Shown piece by piece: positions 18,488 through 27,214 of a stretch of 64,000 bases of DNA. A program made the translations under genes and the position numbers. Source of the DNA: Treponema sp. (GTDB taxonomy: Bacteria; Spirochaetota; Spirochaetia; Treponematales; Treponemataceae); NCBI GenBank assembly GCA_016286535.1, contig JAEESZ010000008.1, positions 1-64,000 on the forward strand, in the 5' to 3' direction. The notes under the pieces were generated by a model. The model was not told the origin of the DNA. It worked only from the letters and a program-made list of their open reading frames with translations, and did not search any database. Numbering within the stretch: the first letter of the stretch is position 1; each line of letters opens with the position of its first letter.

Positions 18488-20830
18488 ATGAACGACAAAT
18501 TAAAATTCTCAAAACCTGCAGAAAAATGGGAGTCTTATCTTCCCTTAGGAAACGGACGACTTGGAGTAATGCTGAAGGCTCACCCAGGAAACGAAATACT
18601 TCAGCTTAATGAAGAAGGTATCTGGAGCGGTGGGCCTATAGACAGGGTAAATGAGGATGCCAAAAAATATCTTCCCCAGATAAGAAATCTTGTAAAGGAA
18701 GGTAAGGTTCTTGAAGCTCAGGAACTTGGTTTTGAAAGTTTAAGCGGTAAATGTTTTAACGAAAGGGTTTATCAGACTGCCGGAGAATTCAGGGTAGATT
18801 TTTTCAGGAAAGATAATTACGGAATTGAATGCGGTTTTCCTCTGGAGCACAAGGTAGAAAAGGAATGTTTTGATTCTTATGCTTCTGAACTTGATTTGAG
18901 CCGGGCCCTGGCAAGCGTAACATATACAGATAAAGAAGGCGTGAACTTTACAAGAAGGTGCTGGGTAAGTGCTTCTTTCGATATGATTTTTCTGCATGTA
19001 AAGGCTTCGCAAAAGGGTAAGATTAATTTCCGCGGTTATATGGATAGAGGGATCTGGGTTGATGATGTAAGGGCGGAAGACGGATTTTTGTTTCTGGAAG
19101 ATGCCCATGGAATTCCTTTTTGTGCTGCCTGTGGAGCTCTTGCAAGCGGGGGAAATATAAAAACCGTAGGAGCCATGATTACAGGTTCTGATTGTGATGA
19201 AGTTTTATTCTTTATTGATATTCAGGCCTGGAAGTGGAATAAAAACTGCAGAAATAAGGCTGATTTTGAAAAGTCTATAAAAAAGAATTACTGGACTAAA
19301 AAATGTAAGGAAAACCTTATTCAGATAAAAAACTTCCTTGTCTCACAGGGGCTGGAAAAGGCCGTAGAAATGATTTTGTCAGAACATATCAATGACCATA
19401 AATCTTACTGGGACCGCATGCAGCTTACAATCGGTAATGAAGCTTCGGAAAATGCTGCAACCCCGGAATTATTACAGGCCGCCGGCGAAGACAATGTGGA
19501 GCTTGTAAATCTTTACTGGAACTTTGGAAAGTATCTTTTAATTGCAGGAAACCGGGAACCCGGAGTTATGCCAACAACCTTGCAGGGCTTATGGAACTGC
19601 TATATGGATCCTCCATGGGGATCAAAGTATACAATCAATATTAATACACAGATGAATTACTGGCCTGTAAATATGACAGCCTTAAGCGACTGTGAACTGC
19701 CTCTTTTTAAGCTGATGGAACGTGCCTACATAAATGGCCGGGATGTTGCAAAAAGAATGTATGACTGCAGGGGCTATGTGCTTCATCATAATATTGATTT
19801 CTGGGGCGATGCCGCTCCTCAGGATAACTGGCTTCCCGGAACTTACTGGGTTTTAGGAGCAGCCTGGCTTGCAACCCACATCTGGGAACATTATGAATAC
19901 ACTTTAGATAAGGAATGCCTTGCAAAGTATTATTACCTTATACACGAGGCCTGTCTTTTCTTTGTAGATTTCTTACAGCCTGCATCAATTATTGCAGAAG
20001 ACGGAAAACCATATCTTGTTATAAATCCAAGTCTGTCTCCGGAAAACTCTTATGTTACAAAAGCCGGTCAGGTAGGAGCCTTTTGCGAAGGCTGCGAAAT
20101 GGACAATATGATTCTGGAGCATCTTTTTAAAAGCTGTCTGAGTGCCCGTAAGGTTTTAGATAAGGCTGCTTTAGACAGGGATGGAAAAAAATACAGTCAG
20201 AAAGATTATGAGGATTTTACTTATGTGCTTTCTCATCTTAAAAAGCCTGAATTAAACAGTGATGGTTCTTTAATGGAATGGAACCGGGAAGTAGAAGAAG
20301 TTGAACCTGGTCACCGCCACGTAAGTCATCTTTACGGACTTTTTCCGGGGCATACAATCAGCCTTGAAAAAACTCCGGAACTTGCCCGGGCCTGCAAAAA
20401 GACTCTGGAAAAAAGACTTGCTAATGGCGGAGGTCATACAGGCTGGAGCCAGGCCTGGATTATAAATTTCCGCGCACAGCTGCAGATGGGAGACGAAGCT
20501 CTGCAGGCTCTTGTAAAGCTTTTTTCTCATTCAACCCTGCCAAATCTGCTTGATAATCATCCTCCTTTCCAGATTGACGGAAACTATGGAGCACTTGCGG
20601 CCATTACCAGAATGATTGCCCAGTCAGAGTTTGACTCAGAAAATGTAGTTAACTTAAAATTGCTGCCGGCTCTCCCTTCCAGCAAAAAGTGGCAGCAGGG
20701 TAGTGTCAGGGGACTCAGGGTTAAGGGAGCTTATTCTCTTGATTTTGACTGGCAGGATGGTAAAGCCTGCAATATAAAACTTCAGCCATTAACAAAAGAG
20801 GCAGAAAAGATTAAGGTTAATATTCTTTAA
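18488..20830 (+). CDS. GH95-type alpha-L-fucosidase
   Basis: This 780-residue glycoside hydrolase has the GH95 pattern: WESYLPLGNGRLGVML and LNEEGIWSGGP at the N terminus, GVMPTTLQGLWN, YTININTQMNYWPVN, and near the end HPPFQIDGNYGALAAITRM. GH95 enzymes are inverting, chiefly alpha-1,2-L-fucosidases, although related alpha-L-galactosidases exist. No signal peptide is present, so it should act on imported oligosaccharides. The AAAGGA site and 12-bp gap after the cyclase gene suggest one transcript. Confidence 0.85.
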   Translation: MNDKLKFSKPAEKWESYLPLGNGRLGVMLKAHPGNEILQLNEEGIWSGGPIDRVNEDAKKYLPQIRNLVKEGKVLEAQELGFESLSGKCFNERVYQTAGEFRVDFFRKDNYGIECGFPLEHKVEKECFDSYASELDLSRALASVTYTDKEGVNFTRRCWVSASFDMIFLHVKASQKGKINFRGYMDRGIWVDDVRAEDGFLFLEDAHGIPFCAACGALASGGNIKTVGAMITGSDCDEVLFFIDIQAWKWNKNCRNKADFEKSIKKNYWTKKCKENLIQIKNFLVSQGLEKAVEMILSEHINDHKSYWDRMQLTIGNEASENAATPELLQAAGEDNVELVNLYWNFGKYLLIAGNREPGVMPTTLQGLWNCYMDPPWGSKYTININTQMNYWPVNMTALSDCELPLFKLMERAYINGRDVAKRMYDCRGYVLHHNIDFWGDAAPQDNWLPGTYWVLGAAWLATHIWEHYEYTLDKECLAKYYYLIHEACLFFVDFLQPASIIAEDGKPYLVINPSLSPENSYVTKAGQVGAFCEGCEMDNMILEHLFKSCLSARKVLDKAALDRDGKKYSQKDYEDFTYVLSHLKKPELNSDGSLMEWNREVEEVEPGHRHVSHLYGLFPGHTISLEKTPELARACKKTLEKRLANGGGHTGWSQAWIINFRAQLQMGDEALQALVKLFSHSTLPNLLDNHPPFQIDGNYGALAAITRMIAQSEFDSENVVNLKLLPALPSSKKWQQGSVRGLRVKGAYSLDFDWQDGKACNIKLQPLTKEAEKIKVNIL

Positions 20831-20855
20831 GCCTTTGATATTTTTGTCCCTATTA

Positions 20856-20884
20856 TTGAGAAAATCCTTTATTTTCTGTATAAT
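20856..20884 (+). promoter_or_regulatory. Sigma70 promoter of gatB
   Basis: TTGAGA (20856-20861), a 17-bp spacer and TATAAT (20879-20884) predict a start near 20891. The leader of about 20 nt has an AGAGG ribosome site before ATG 20911. Confidence 0.75.
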
Positions 20885-20910
20885 TACAAAACTTAAATAG
20901 AGGATTTAAA

Positions 20911-22452
20911 ATGATTGATAAGTGGGAAATTGTAATTGGTTGTGAAATTCATACACAGCTTTTAACTAAAACTAAGGCCTTTTGTGCATGCGAAAATCGT
21001 TATGGAGGAATGCCTGATACTCGTGTTTGCCCTGTTTGTCTTGGACTTCCGGGAGCAATGCCTCGTATTTCTAAAGGATATGTTGAGTTAGGCGCTGTTG
21101 CAGGACAGGCTTTAAATTGTCATATTGCCCGCTTTACAAAATTCGACAGAAAGCACTATTTTTATCCTGACCTTGCAAAAGGTTATCAGATTACTCAGTA
21201 CGATATTCCTCTTTGTGATAACGGTTATGTTGATTTACCTTTCAGAAGTTTTCCAAAGGAAGAGCAGCCGGGCGGAGCAAAATGCCGTGACAAAAACTTT
21301 ATTGGCGAAAACTGCGTAATCGACAAAGCCGGTGTTAAGTACCGCCGTGTTAGGGTAGAAAGAATCCACCTTGAGGAAGACGTAGGAAAGTCTTTACATC
21401 TTCAGGGAGCTCACTCATATATTGACTATAACCGCTGTGGAACTCCTCTTATAGAAATTGTAACAAAACCGGATATGACAAGTCCTGAAGAAGCTGCTTT
21501 ATTTATGCAGACAGTTCAGGAAATTTTACGCTATGTAAAAGTAACTAACGGTAACCTTGAAGAAGGTAATATGCGCTGTGACGCAAACATCAACCTTAAT
21601 GTCTGGGAAGACGGAAAACTCTATCATACTCCAATTTCTGAAATTAAGAACCTTAACTCCTTTAAGGCAATCCGCGAGGCTTGTACTTACGAAGCTGCCC
21701 GCCAGTTAAAAGAATTCCAGGAAGACCGTCAGGAATTTAATCCTGGCTTTAAGGTTACAATGGGCTGGAACGAGGATGAAGGAAAAACTGTTGTACAGAG
21801 AACCAAGAACTCTTTTGTTGACTATCGTTTTACAACTGAACCTGATATTAAGCCTTTTACTGTAAGCGAAGAATTAATTGCAGAAGCAAAAGAAAAGGTT
21901 GGAGAACTTCCTGAAGATAAACGCCAGCGTTATAAGAAAGAATACGGAATGACAGACTTTGACGTAGAAACCATTACATCTACAAAAGATCTTGCCATGT
22001 TCTTTGAAGCTGCTGCACAAAAATCAAAGAATCCTAAAAAAGCAGTAAATCTTATTCTTGCTGAACTTCTTGCTGTTTTGAACGAGAAAAAAGAAACCAT
22101 CAATGATGTAAAAATCACTCCTATGCATATTGCAGAACTTGCAGATGCCCTGGAAGATGGAAAAATCACCTCAAAACAGGGAAAAGAAGTTTTCGTTCAG
22201 ATGATTGAAACAAACGAAATGCCTTTAAAAATCATTAAAGATAAGGGTATGGAAGTTGTAAGCGATTCTGGTGAAATTGATAAAATTGTTCAGGATGTAA
22301 TTGCAGCTAATCCAAAGGCTGTAGAAGATTATAAATCTGGTAAAACAAATGTAGTCGGCTGGTTAATGGGACAGGTAATGAAGATTTCTCATGGTAAGGC
22401 AAATCCAAAACAGGCCACACAGATTTTAAATAAATATCTTTCTCAAATGTAA
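20911..22452 (+). CDS. gatB: Asp/Glu-tRNA(Asn/Gln) amidotransferase subunit B
   Basis: GatB binds the misacylated tRNA and phosphorylates the Glu or Asp side chain so that ammonia from GatA can amidate it. This 513-residue protein starts WEIVIGCEIHTQL and has RVERIHLEEDVGKS, SYIDYNRCGTPLIEIV and GNMRCDANIN, all GatB signatures. A YqeY-like C-terminal tRNA-binding region ends GKANPKQATQILNKYL. gatA and gatC are not in the window. It starts a probable operon with prfA and prmC. Confidence 0.93.
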   Translation: MIDKWEIVIGCEIHTQLLTKTKAFCACENRYGGMPDTRVCPVCLGLPGAMPRISKGYVELGAVAGQALNCHIARFTKFDRKHYFYPDLAKGYQITQYDIPLCDNGYVDLPFRSFPKEEQPGGAKCRDKNFIGENCVIDKAGVKYRRVRVERIHLEEDVGKSLHLQGAHSYIDYNRCGTPLIEIVTKPDMTSPEEAALFMQTVQEILRYVKVTNGNLEEGNMRCDANINLNVWEDGKLYHTPISEIKNLNSFKAIREACTYEAARQLKEFQEDRQEFNPGFKVTMGWNEDEGKTVVQRTKNSFVDYRFTTEPDIKPFTVSEELIAEAKEKVGELPEDKRQRYKKEYGMTDFDVETITSTKDLAMFFEAAAQKSKNPKKAVNLILAELLAVLNEKKETINDVKITPMHIAELADALEDGKITSKQGKEVFVQMIETNEMPLKIIKDKGMEVVSDSGEIDKIVQDVIAANPKAVEDYKSGKTNVVGWLMGQVMKISHGKANPKQATQILNKYLSQM

Positions 22453-22482
22453 GAGAATTAATTAACGGGATAACGAATTTAT

Positions 22483-23571
22483 ATGGATTTACTTAAAAAA
22501 CTTGATGAATGTGAAAAACGTTTTGCTGAAGTAAGCGAAATGGTAATGGATCCTAATCTTGTAAAAGATGCAAAAAAATATAAGGATACCATGCGTGAAC
22601 ACGGTTATCTTTCTGAAGTATGTGCTTTAGGCTCTGAATATAAAAAGGTTCTTCAGGGAATTGTTGATGCCAAAGAAATGATTACTGCAGAAGATGACGT
22701 AGAAATGAAAGAAATGGCCAGAGAGGAATTAAAGGAGCTGGAAGAAAAACAGCCTAAGCTGGAAGAAGAAATTAAGCTCAAGTTAGTTCCACCTGATCCA
22801 CTTGATGAAAAAAATATTATTCTTGAAATTCGTTCTGCTGCCGGTGGAGATGAAGCCTCTCTCTTTGTACGCGATTTATGGGAAATGTATATTCACCTTG
22901 CAGACAGAAAGGGCTGGAAAACAGAAACAATGGAAGCTCAGGAAACTGAGGTTGGCGGTTTTAACAAGATTGTTACATCTATTTCCGGAAAATTTGTATA
23001 TGGAACTTTAAGATGGGAATCTGGTGTTCACCGTGTACAGCGTGTTCCTCAGACAGAAAGCCAGGGACGTTTACAGACTTCTACTGCCACAGTTGCAGTT
23101 TTACCGGAAGCCGAAGAAACTGAAATTGAAATTAAACCGGGCGATGTTCGTGTTGACGTTATGCGTGCCGGCGGTCCTGGTGGACAGTGTGTAAACACTA
23201 CAGACTCAGCCGTTCGCTTAACTCATATTCCAACAGGAATTGTTGTTATTCAGCAGGATGAAAAATCACAGATTAAGAATAAGGAAAAGGCTTTCCGTGT
23301 TTTACGCGCCCGCCTCTTTGACCTTGAAGAATCTAAAAAACAGGCCGAACGCGCTGCAGCCCGCTCAAGTATGGTTGGAAGTGGTGCCCGCTCAGAAAAG
23401 ATTCGTACCTACAACTTCCCACAGGACCGTGTAACAGATCACCGTATCAATTATACAGCCCACAACCTTCCTGGCTTTATGATGGGCGATATGGATGATA
23501 TGCTTGACGCCCTCAACGTTTACGCAAAGGAAGAACAGCTTGCTGCTGATATTACAGAATTAGGAAATTAA
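22483..23571 (+). CDS. prfA: Peptide chain release factor 1
   Basis: This 362-residue class I release factor has GGQ at 233-235 (peptidyl-tRNA hydrolysis) in the context MRAGGPGGQCVNTTDSAVR. The codon-reading tripeptide is PxT, here PQT at 189-191, which identifies RF1 (UAA/UAG) rather than RF2 (SPF). Q at the middle position differs from the PAT and PVT of well-studied RF1 proteins. prmC, whose product methylates the GGQ glutamine, follows after 8 bp. Confidence 0.94.
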   Translation: MDLLKKLDECEKRFAEVSEMVMDPNLVKDAKKYKDTMREHGYLSEVCALGSEYKKVLQGIVDAKEMITAEDDVEMKEMAREELKELEEKQPKLEEEIKLKLVPPDPLDEKNIILEIRSAAGGDEASLFVRDLWEMYIHLADRKGWKTETMEAQETEVGGFNKIVTSISGKFVYGTLRWESGVHRVQRVPQTESQGRLQTSTATVAVLPEAEETEIEIKPGDVRVDVMRAGGPGGQCVNTTDSAVRLTHIPTGIVVIQQDEKSQIKNKEKAFRVLRARLFDLEESKKQAERAAARSSMVGSGARSEKIRTYNFPQDRVTDHRINYTAHNLPGFMMGDMDDMLDALNVYAKEEQLAADITELGN

Positions 23572-23579
23572 TTTTTTTA

Positions 23580-24491
23580 ATGACAATTAAACAGTTTAAG
23601 GATTATTCTATTCCTCTGTTAAAAAGAACTTCTCCATCTGCACTGCTGGATGTGGAAGTTCTTTTGCAATTTTATACAGGACTTTCAAAAACTCAGCTTT
23701 TACTCAGACAGTCAGAGGAACTTACTGCAGCTCATAAAGAAGCCTTAATGCAGGCGGTAGAAAAAAGATTACAGGGCCTGCCGGTAGCCTATATAATTAA
23801 CAAAAAAGAATTCTTTTCTTACGATTTTTATGTGAATCAGGATGTTTTAATTCCAAAGCCTGATACAGAACTGCTGGTAGAGAAGGCTATAGATTATATC
23901 ATTCAAAAAAGAGAGCTTTATCCTTCAAGACTTTTTTCTGTATGCGACATGTGTACGGGAAGCGGTTGTATTGGACTTTCTGTTATAAAAGCCCTTTACG
24001 AAAATTACAAAATCGGGGAAGGGGAACTGCCTCTTTTTCTTCTTGCAGACATAAGTGAAAAAGCTCTTGCGATTGCTAAAAAGAATGCAGAACTTTTACT
24101 GCCTCCTTCTGTGTTAGGGCAGGTAAGGTTTGTGCAGACAAATCTTTTTGAACAGATTCCTTCATCCTTTGATTTTATTTTAACAAATCCCCCTTACATA
24201 CCGTCAGCTATGGTTGACCAGCTCTTAAAAGACGGCCGTAGTGAGCCCCGCCTTGCCTTAGACGGCGACTTTACCGCGGACGGAGAAAAATCCTCCCTTA
24301 AAGACGGTCTTGGAATCATAAGAACTTTGCTGCCCGAAGCAAAGGAGCATCTGAATCCTGGTGGAATAATGATTATGGAAACCGGGGAGTATAATGCCCT
24401 TGAAGCCGAAAAACTTGCCCGGGAACTCGATTTTAAGACTGAACTCTACCGGGACTATGAAAATCAGCTGAGAGGTTTTGTCTGTAATTGA
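23580..24491 (+). CDS. prmC: Release factor glutamine methyltransferase
   Basis: This 303-residue SAM-dependent N5-glutamine methyltransferase of the HemK/PrmC family has a helical N-terminal release-factor-binding domain. The SAM motif CDMCTGSGCIGLSV is near 125, and the catalytic NPPY is at 203-206. It methylates the GGQ glutamine of release factors and is encoded directly after prfA, the usual arrangement. Confidence 0.92.
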   Translation: MTIKQFKDYSIPLLKRTSPSALLDVEVLLQFYTGLSKTQLLLRQSEELTAAHKEALMQAVEKRLQGLPVAYIINKKEFFSYDFYVNQDVLIPKPDTELLVEKAIDYIIQKRELYPSRLFSVCDMCTGSGCIGLSVIKALYENYKIGEGELPLFLLADISEKALAIAKKNAELLLPPSVLGQVRFVQTNLFEQIPSSFDFILTNPPYIPSAMVDQLLKDGRSEPRLALDGDFTADGEKSSLKDGLGIIRTLLPEAKEHLNPGGIMIMETGEYNALEAEKLARELDFKTELYRDYENQLRGFVCN

Positions 24492-24509
24492 GAGATTTTT
24501 ACAATTTTG

Positions 24510-24538
24510 CTGACATTTTTTTACATTGAATATAATAT
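24510..24538 (+). promoter_or_regulatory. Promoter P1 of GH94 gene
   Basis: CTGACA (24510-24515), a 17-bp spacer and TAATAT (24533-24538). It overlaps a second, equally good promoter shifted 16 bp downstream. Confidence 0.55.
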
Positions 24539-24554
24539 TCTTTGCAATTATAAT
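24526..24554 (+). promoter_or_regulatory. Promoter P2 of GH94 gene
   Basis: TTGAAT (24526-24531), a 17-bp spacer and a consensus TATAAT (24549-24554). The predicted leader is about 37 nt and has an AAAAAGGAAA ribosome site before ATG 24598. Confidence 0.65.
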
Positions 24555-24597
24555 GATATTATAAAAAAAAAGAGCCGAAAGGCAAAAAGGAAATCGA

Positions 24598-27024
24598 ATG
24601 AAATACGGATATTTTGATGATGACAAAGCAGAGTATGTCATTACCCGTCCAGATACTCCAACTTCCTGGAGTAACTATCTTGGATCTACAGTTTATGGTG
24701 CTGTAATTACCAACAATGCAGGTGGTTATGGTTTCTACAAATCAGGTGCTCAGGGCCGCTTTATGCGTCTTCGCTTTAATGCTGTTCCAATGGATCAGCC
24801 TGGCCGTTACTTCTATCTTCGCGATCAGGAAGACGGAGATTTCTGGTCTGCATCATGGCAGCCAGTTGGAAAGCCTCTTGATCAGTACAAATCTGAATGC
24901 CGCCACGGAACTGCATATACAACAATCACTTCTGAATACAAGGGAATTAAATCTGAAACAAAGTATTATGTTCCTCTTGGACAGAACTTTGAATACTGGC
25001 GTCTTAAGGTAACAAACACTTCAAATAAGACTCGTAAAATCCGTGTATTCTCTTACTGTGAATTTGCTAACCAGTGGAATACAACTCAGGATCAGGTAAA
25101 CCTTCAGTATTCTTTATTCATCGTAAAAGGTGAAAAAGTTGGAGATAATCTTCTCCGCTATTCAATTCAGGATAACCTCTATATCCAGCACCCAGAATGG
25201 GATGTTGGTGGTGCTTATATGAGCCAGTGGGTTGCCCTTGTTGGAACTCCAATGACTGGTTTTGATACAAGCCGTGAAGCATTTATTGGAACTTATGGTT
25301 CTTACGAACATCCAAAAGCTGTAGTTGACGGTGCATGTACAAACTCTGAAGCTTATGGTGATAACTCTTGTGGTACTGTTCAGGGTGACCTTGAACTTAA
25401 ACCGGGCGAAACAAAAGAAATCATGCTTATGCTTGGTATTGATGATGCAAGAGATGTTGGTCAGAAAATCGTAAATGAATTCGGAAACTTCAAACGTGCA
25501 GATGAAGAATTCGAAAAGCTTGTTAATAACTGGCATGCAAAACTCGGTTCATTCAAGGCAATCACTCCGGATGAAGACATTAACCACACTGTAAATGTAT
25601 GGGGTCTTTACAACTGTCTGATTACCTTTGCATGGTCTCGTGCTGCATCTTTAGTATATAACGGAGAACGTGATGGTCTTGGTTACCGCGACTCTGTACA
25701 GGATATTCTTGGTGTTTCTGCTGCAATTCCAGAAGAAGCAGAAGAACGCCTTGTAAGAATGATTTCCGGTCAGTGTCAGAATGGTGGTGCTGTTCCTGTA
25801 ATTTCTAAGGACTTCAACGCCGGTCACGAAAAGGCTCCAAAGCCTGAAGAATTCCGTTCAGATGACTGTGAATGGTTCTTCAACGCTGTTCCATGTTTCG
25901 TAGCAGAAACCGGTAAGTTTGACTTCTATAACAGAGTTGTTCCTTATGCTGATGGTGGCGAAGCAACTGTATTTGGTCATTTGAAACGTGCCCTTGAATT
26001 CAACCTTGAAAGAATGGGTGCAGACGGACTTCCTTGCGGTCTTCTGGCTGACTGGAACGACTGTCTTAAACTTGGTTACCACGGAGAATCTCTCTTCGTT
26101 GCTTTCCAGCTCCGCTTAGGTCTTACAACTTATGCTGATATTGCAACCCGTCTTGGAAAGAAAGATGAAGCTGACTGGGCTTTAGCTCAGCGCAAAACTC
26201 TTGATGAAAATATTCAGAAAAAATGCTGGGATGGAAAATGGTTTATCTGGGCTGTTGGCGAAGATGGAACTGTTTACGGTACTCAGTCAATTGAAGAAGG
26301 ACAGATTTACTTTAATACTCAGGTTTGGGCTGTTATGTCTTCTGCTGCAACTGCAGAACAGGCTAAACTTTGTATGGAAGCTGTAAAAGAAAAGCTTGCA
26401 ACTCCTTATGGACTTATGCTTTGTGCGCCTCCATTTGTAAAGACTCGTTCAGACCTTATGACATCTGTAGTATTCCTGAAAGGTATTAAGGAAAATGCCG
26501 GTATCTTCAATCATACTCAGGGTTGGGGCGTTATTGCAGAAACAATGCTTGGAAACGGAGACCGTGCTTACGAATACTGTAAGGCTTCTATTCCTCCTGC
26601 ATATAACGATAAGGCAGAAATTCGTCAGAGTGAACCTTACGTTGTAGGACAGACAACTTATTCTGCATACTCAAAACGTCCTGGAAACACAAGAACTTCT
26701 TGGCTTTCTGGTGCTGCAACCTGGAACTACTACTCAATCACTCAGTACATGCTTGGTATAAAACCACAGTATGACGGCCTTTTGATTGATCCATGTATTA
26801 AACATGACTGGGATGGATTCAGTGTAGAACGCCGCTGGAGAGGAATGAACCTTCAGATTGAAGTAAAGAATCCTCAGCACGTTTGCAAAGGTATTGAATA
26901 CATCGAAGTAGATGGAAAACGCCTTGATGCAGCTGTAATTCCAGTAGATATGATTAAAGATGGAAGTAAAATAGTAGCTCATATGGGAGCGGCTGCTAAG
27001 CCGGTACCATGTGAGCGCGTTTAA
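24598..27024 (+). CDS. GH94 cellobiose phosphorylase
   Basis: This 808-residue cytoplasmic enzyme is predicted to split cellobiose with phosphate into glucose 1-phosphate and glucose, saving ATP. The N terminus (MKYGYFDDDKAEYVITRPDT), WSNYLGSTVYGAVITNNAGG, YNGERDGLGYRDSVQD and the ADWND motif (484-488, containing the presumed catalytic acid) are typical of cellobiose phosphorylases. Codon use is strongly biased to a restricted set and the gene has two promoters, suggesting high expression. Its last codons and stop lie within the first copy of a 117-bp tandem duplication, so the tail AAAKPVPCERV may be repeat-derived. Confidence 0.9.
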   Translation: MKYGYFDDDKAEYVITRPDTPTSWSNYLGSTVYGAVITNNAGGYGFYKSGAQGRFMRLRFNAVPMDQPGRYFYLRDQEDGDFWSASWQPVGKPLDQYKSECRHGTAYTTITSEYKGIKSETKYYVPLGQNFEYWRLKVTNTSNKTRKIRVFSYCEFANQWNTTQDQVNLQYSLFIVKGEKVGDNLLRYSIQDNLYIQHPEWDVGGAYMSQWVALVGTPMTGFDTSREAFIGTYGSYEHPKAVVDGACTNSEAYGDNSCGTVQGDLELKPGETKEIMLMLGIDDARDVGQKIVNEFGNFKRADEEFEKLVNNWHAKLGSFKAITPDEDINHTVNVWGLYNCLITFAWSRAASLVYNGERDGLGYRDSVQDILGVSAAIPEEAEERLVRMISGQCQNGGAVPVISKDFNAGHEKAPKPEEFRSDDCEWFFNAVPCFVAETGKFDFYNRVVPYADGGEATVFGHLKRALEFNLERMGADGLPCGLLADWNDCLKLGYHGESLFVAFQLRLGLTTYADIATRLGKKDEADWALAQRKTLDENIQKKCWDGKWFIWAVGEDGTVYGTQSIEEGQIYFNTQVWAVMSSAATAEQAKLCMEAVKEKLATPYGLMLCAPPFVKTRSDLMTSVVFLKGIKENAGIFNHTQGWGVIAETMLGNGDRAYEYCKASIPPAYNDKAEIRQSEPYVVGQTTYSAYSKRPGNTRTSWLSGAATWNYYSITQYMLGIKPQYDGLLIDPCIKHDWDGFSVERRWRGMNLQIEVKNPQHVCKGIEYIEVDGKRLDAAVIPVDMIKDGSKIVAHMGAAAKPVPCERV

Positions 27025-27097
27025 GCAGTTTTGGAACAAAACTGCAGGCGCAGGTCAGACAAGTATATGTTATAGAATGAACAGAAACCTGCGCCAT
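26981..27097. repeat. 117-bp tandem duplication, copy 1
   Basis: This unit is repeated head-to-tail at 27098-27214. Over about 115 bp I see two differences (27018 C vs 27135 T; 27065 A vs 27182 T). It includes the last 14 codons of the GH94 gene, a small CGGCT/AGCCG hairpin, and a copy of the hairpin-plus-stem element also found at 193-264. Confidence 0.9.
27025..27095 (+). repeat. Hairpin-plus-stem repeat element, copy 2
   Basis: A 9-bp hairpin (27025-27033 with 27037-27045, loop GAA), then one A, then a perfect 9-bp stem (27047-27055 with 27087-27095) enclose a 31-nt loop containing CAAGTA. The layout matches 193-264, with a different but fully paired second stem. It directly follows the GH94 stop codon and could act as its 3' end structure, although no T-run follows. 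Confidence 0.6.
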
Positions 27098-27214
27098 ATA
27101 TGGGAGCGGCTGCTAAGCCGGTACCATGTGAGCGTGTTTAAGCAGTTTTGGAACAAAACTGCAGGCGCAGGTCAGACAAGTTTATGTTATAGAATGAACA
27201 GAAACCTGCGCCAG
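27098..27214. repeat. 117-bp tandem duplication, copy 2
   Basis: Second tandem copy, lying between the GH94 stop and the end of the convergent acyltransferase gene, and reaching into the latter's last codons. The T at 27182, one of only two differences from copy 1, forms part of the acyltransferase stop codon on the minus strand. Confidence 0.9.
27142..27212 (+). repeat. Hairpin-plus-stem repeat element, copy 3
   Basis: Same two-stem structure as at 27025-27095, 117 bp further on. Both stems are intact. On the minus strand it encodes the final residues of the acyltransferase. Confidence 0.6.
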
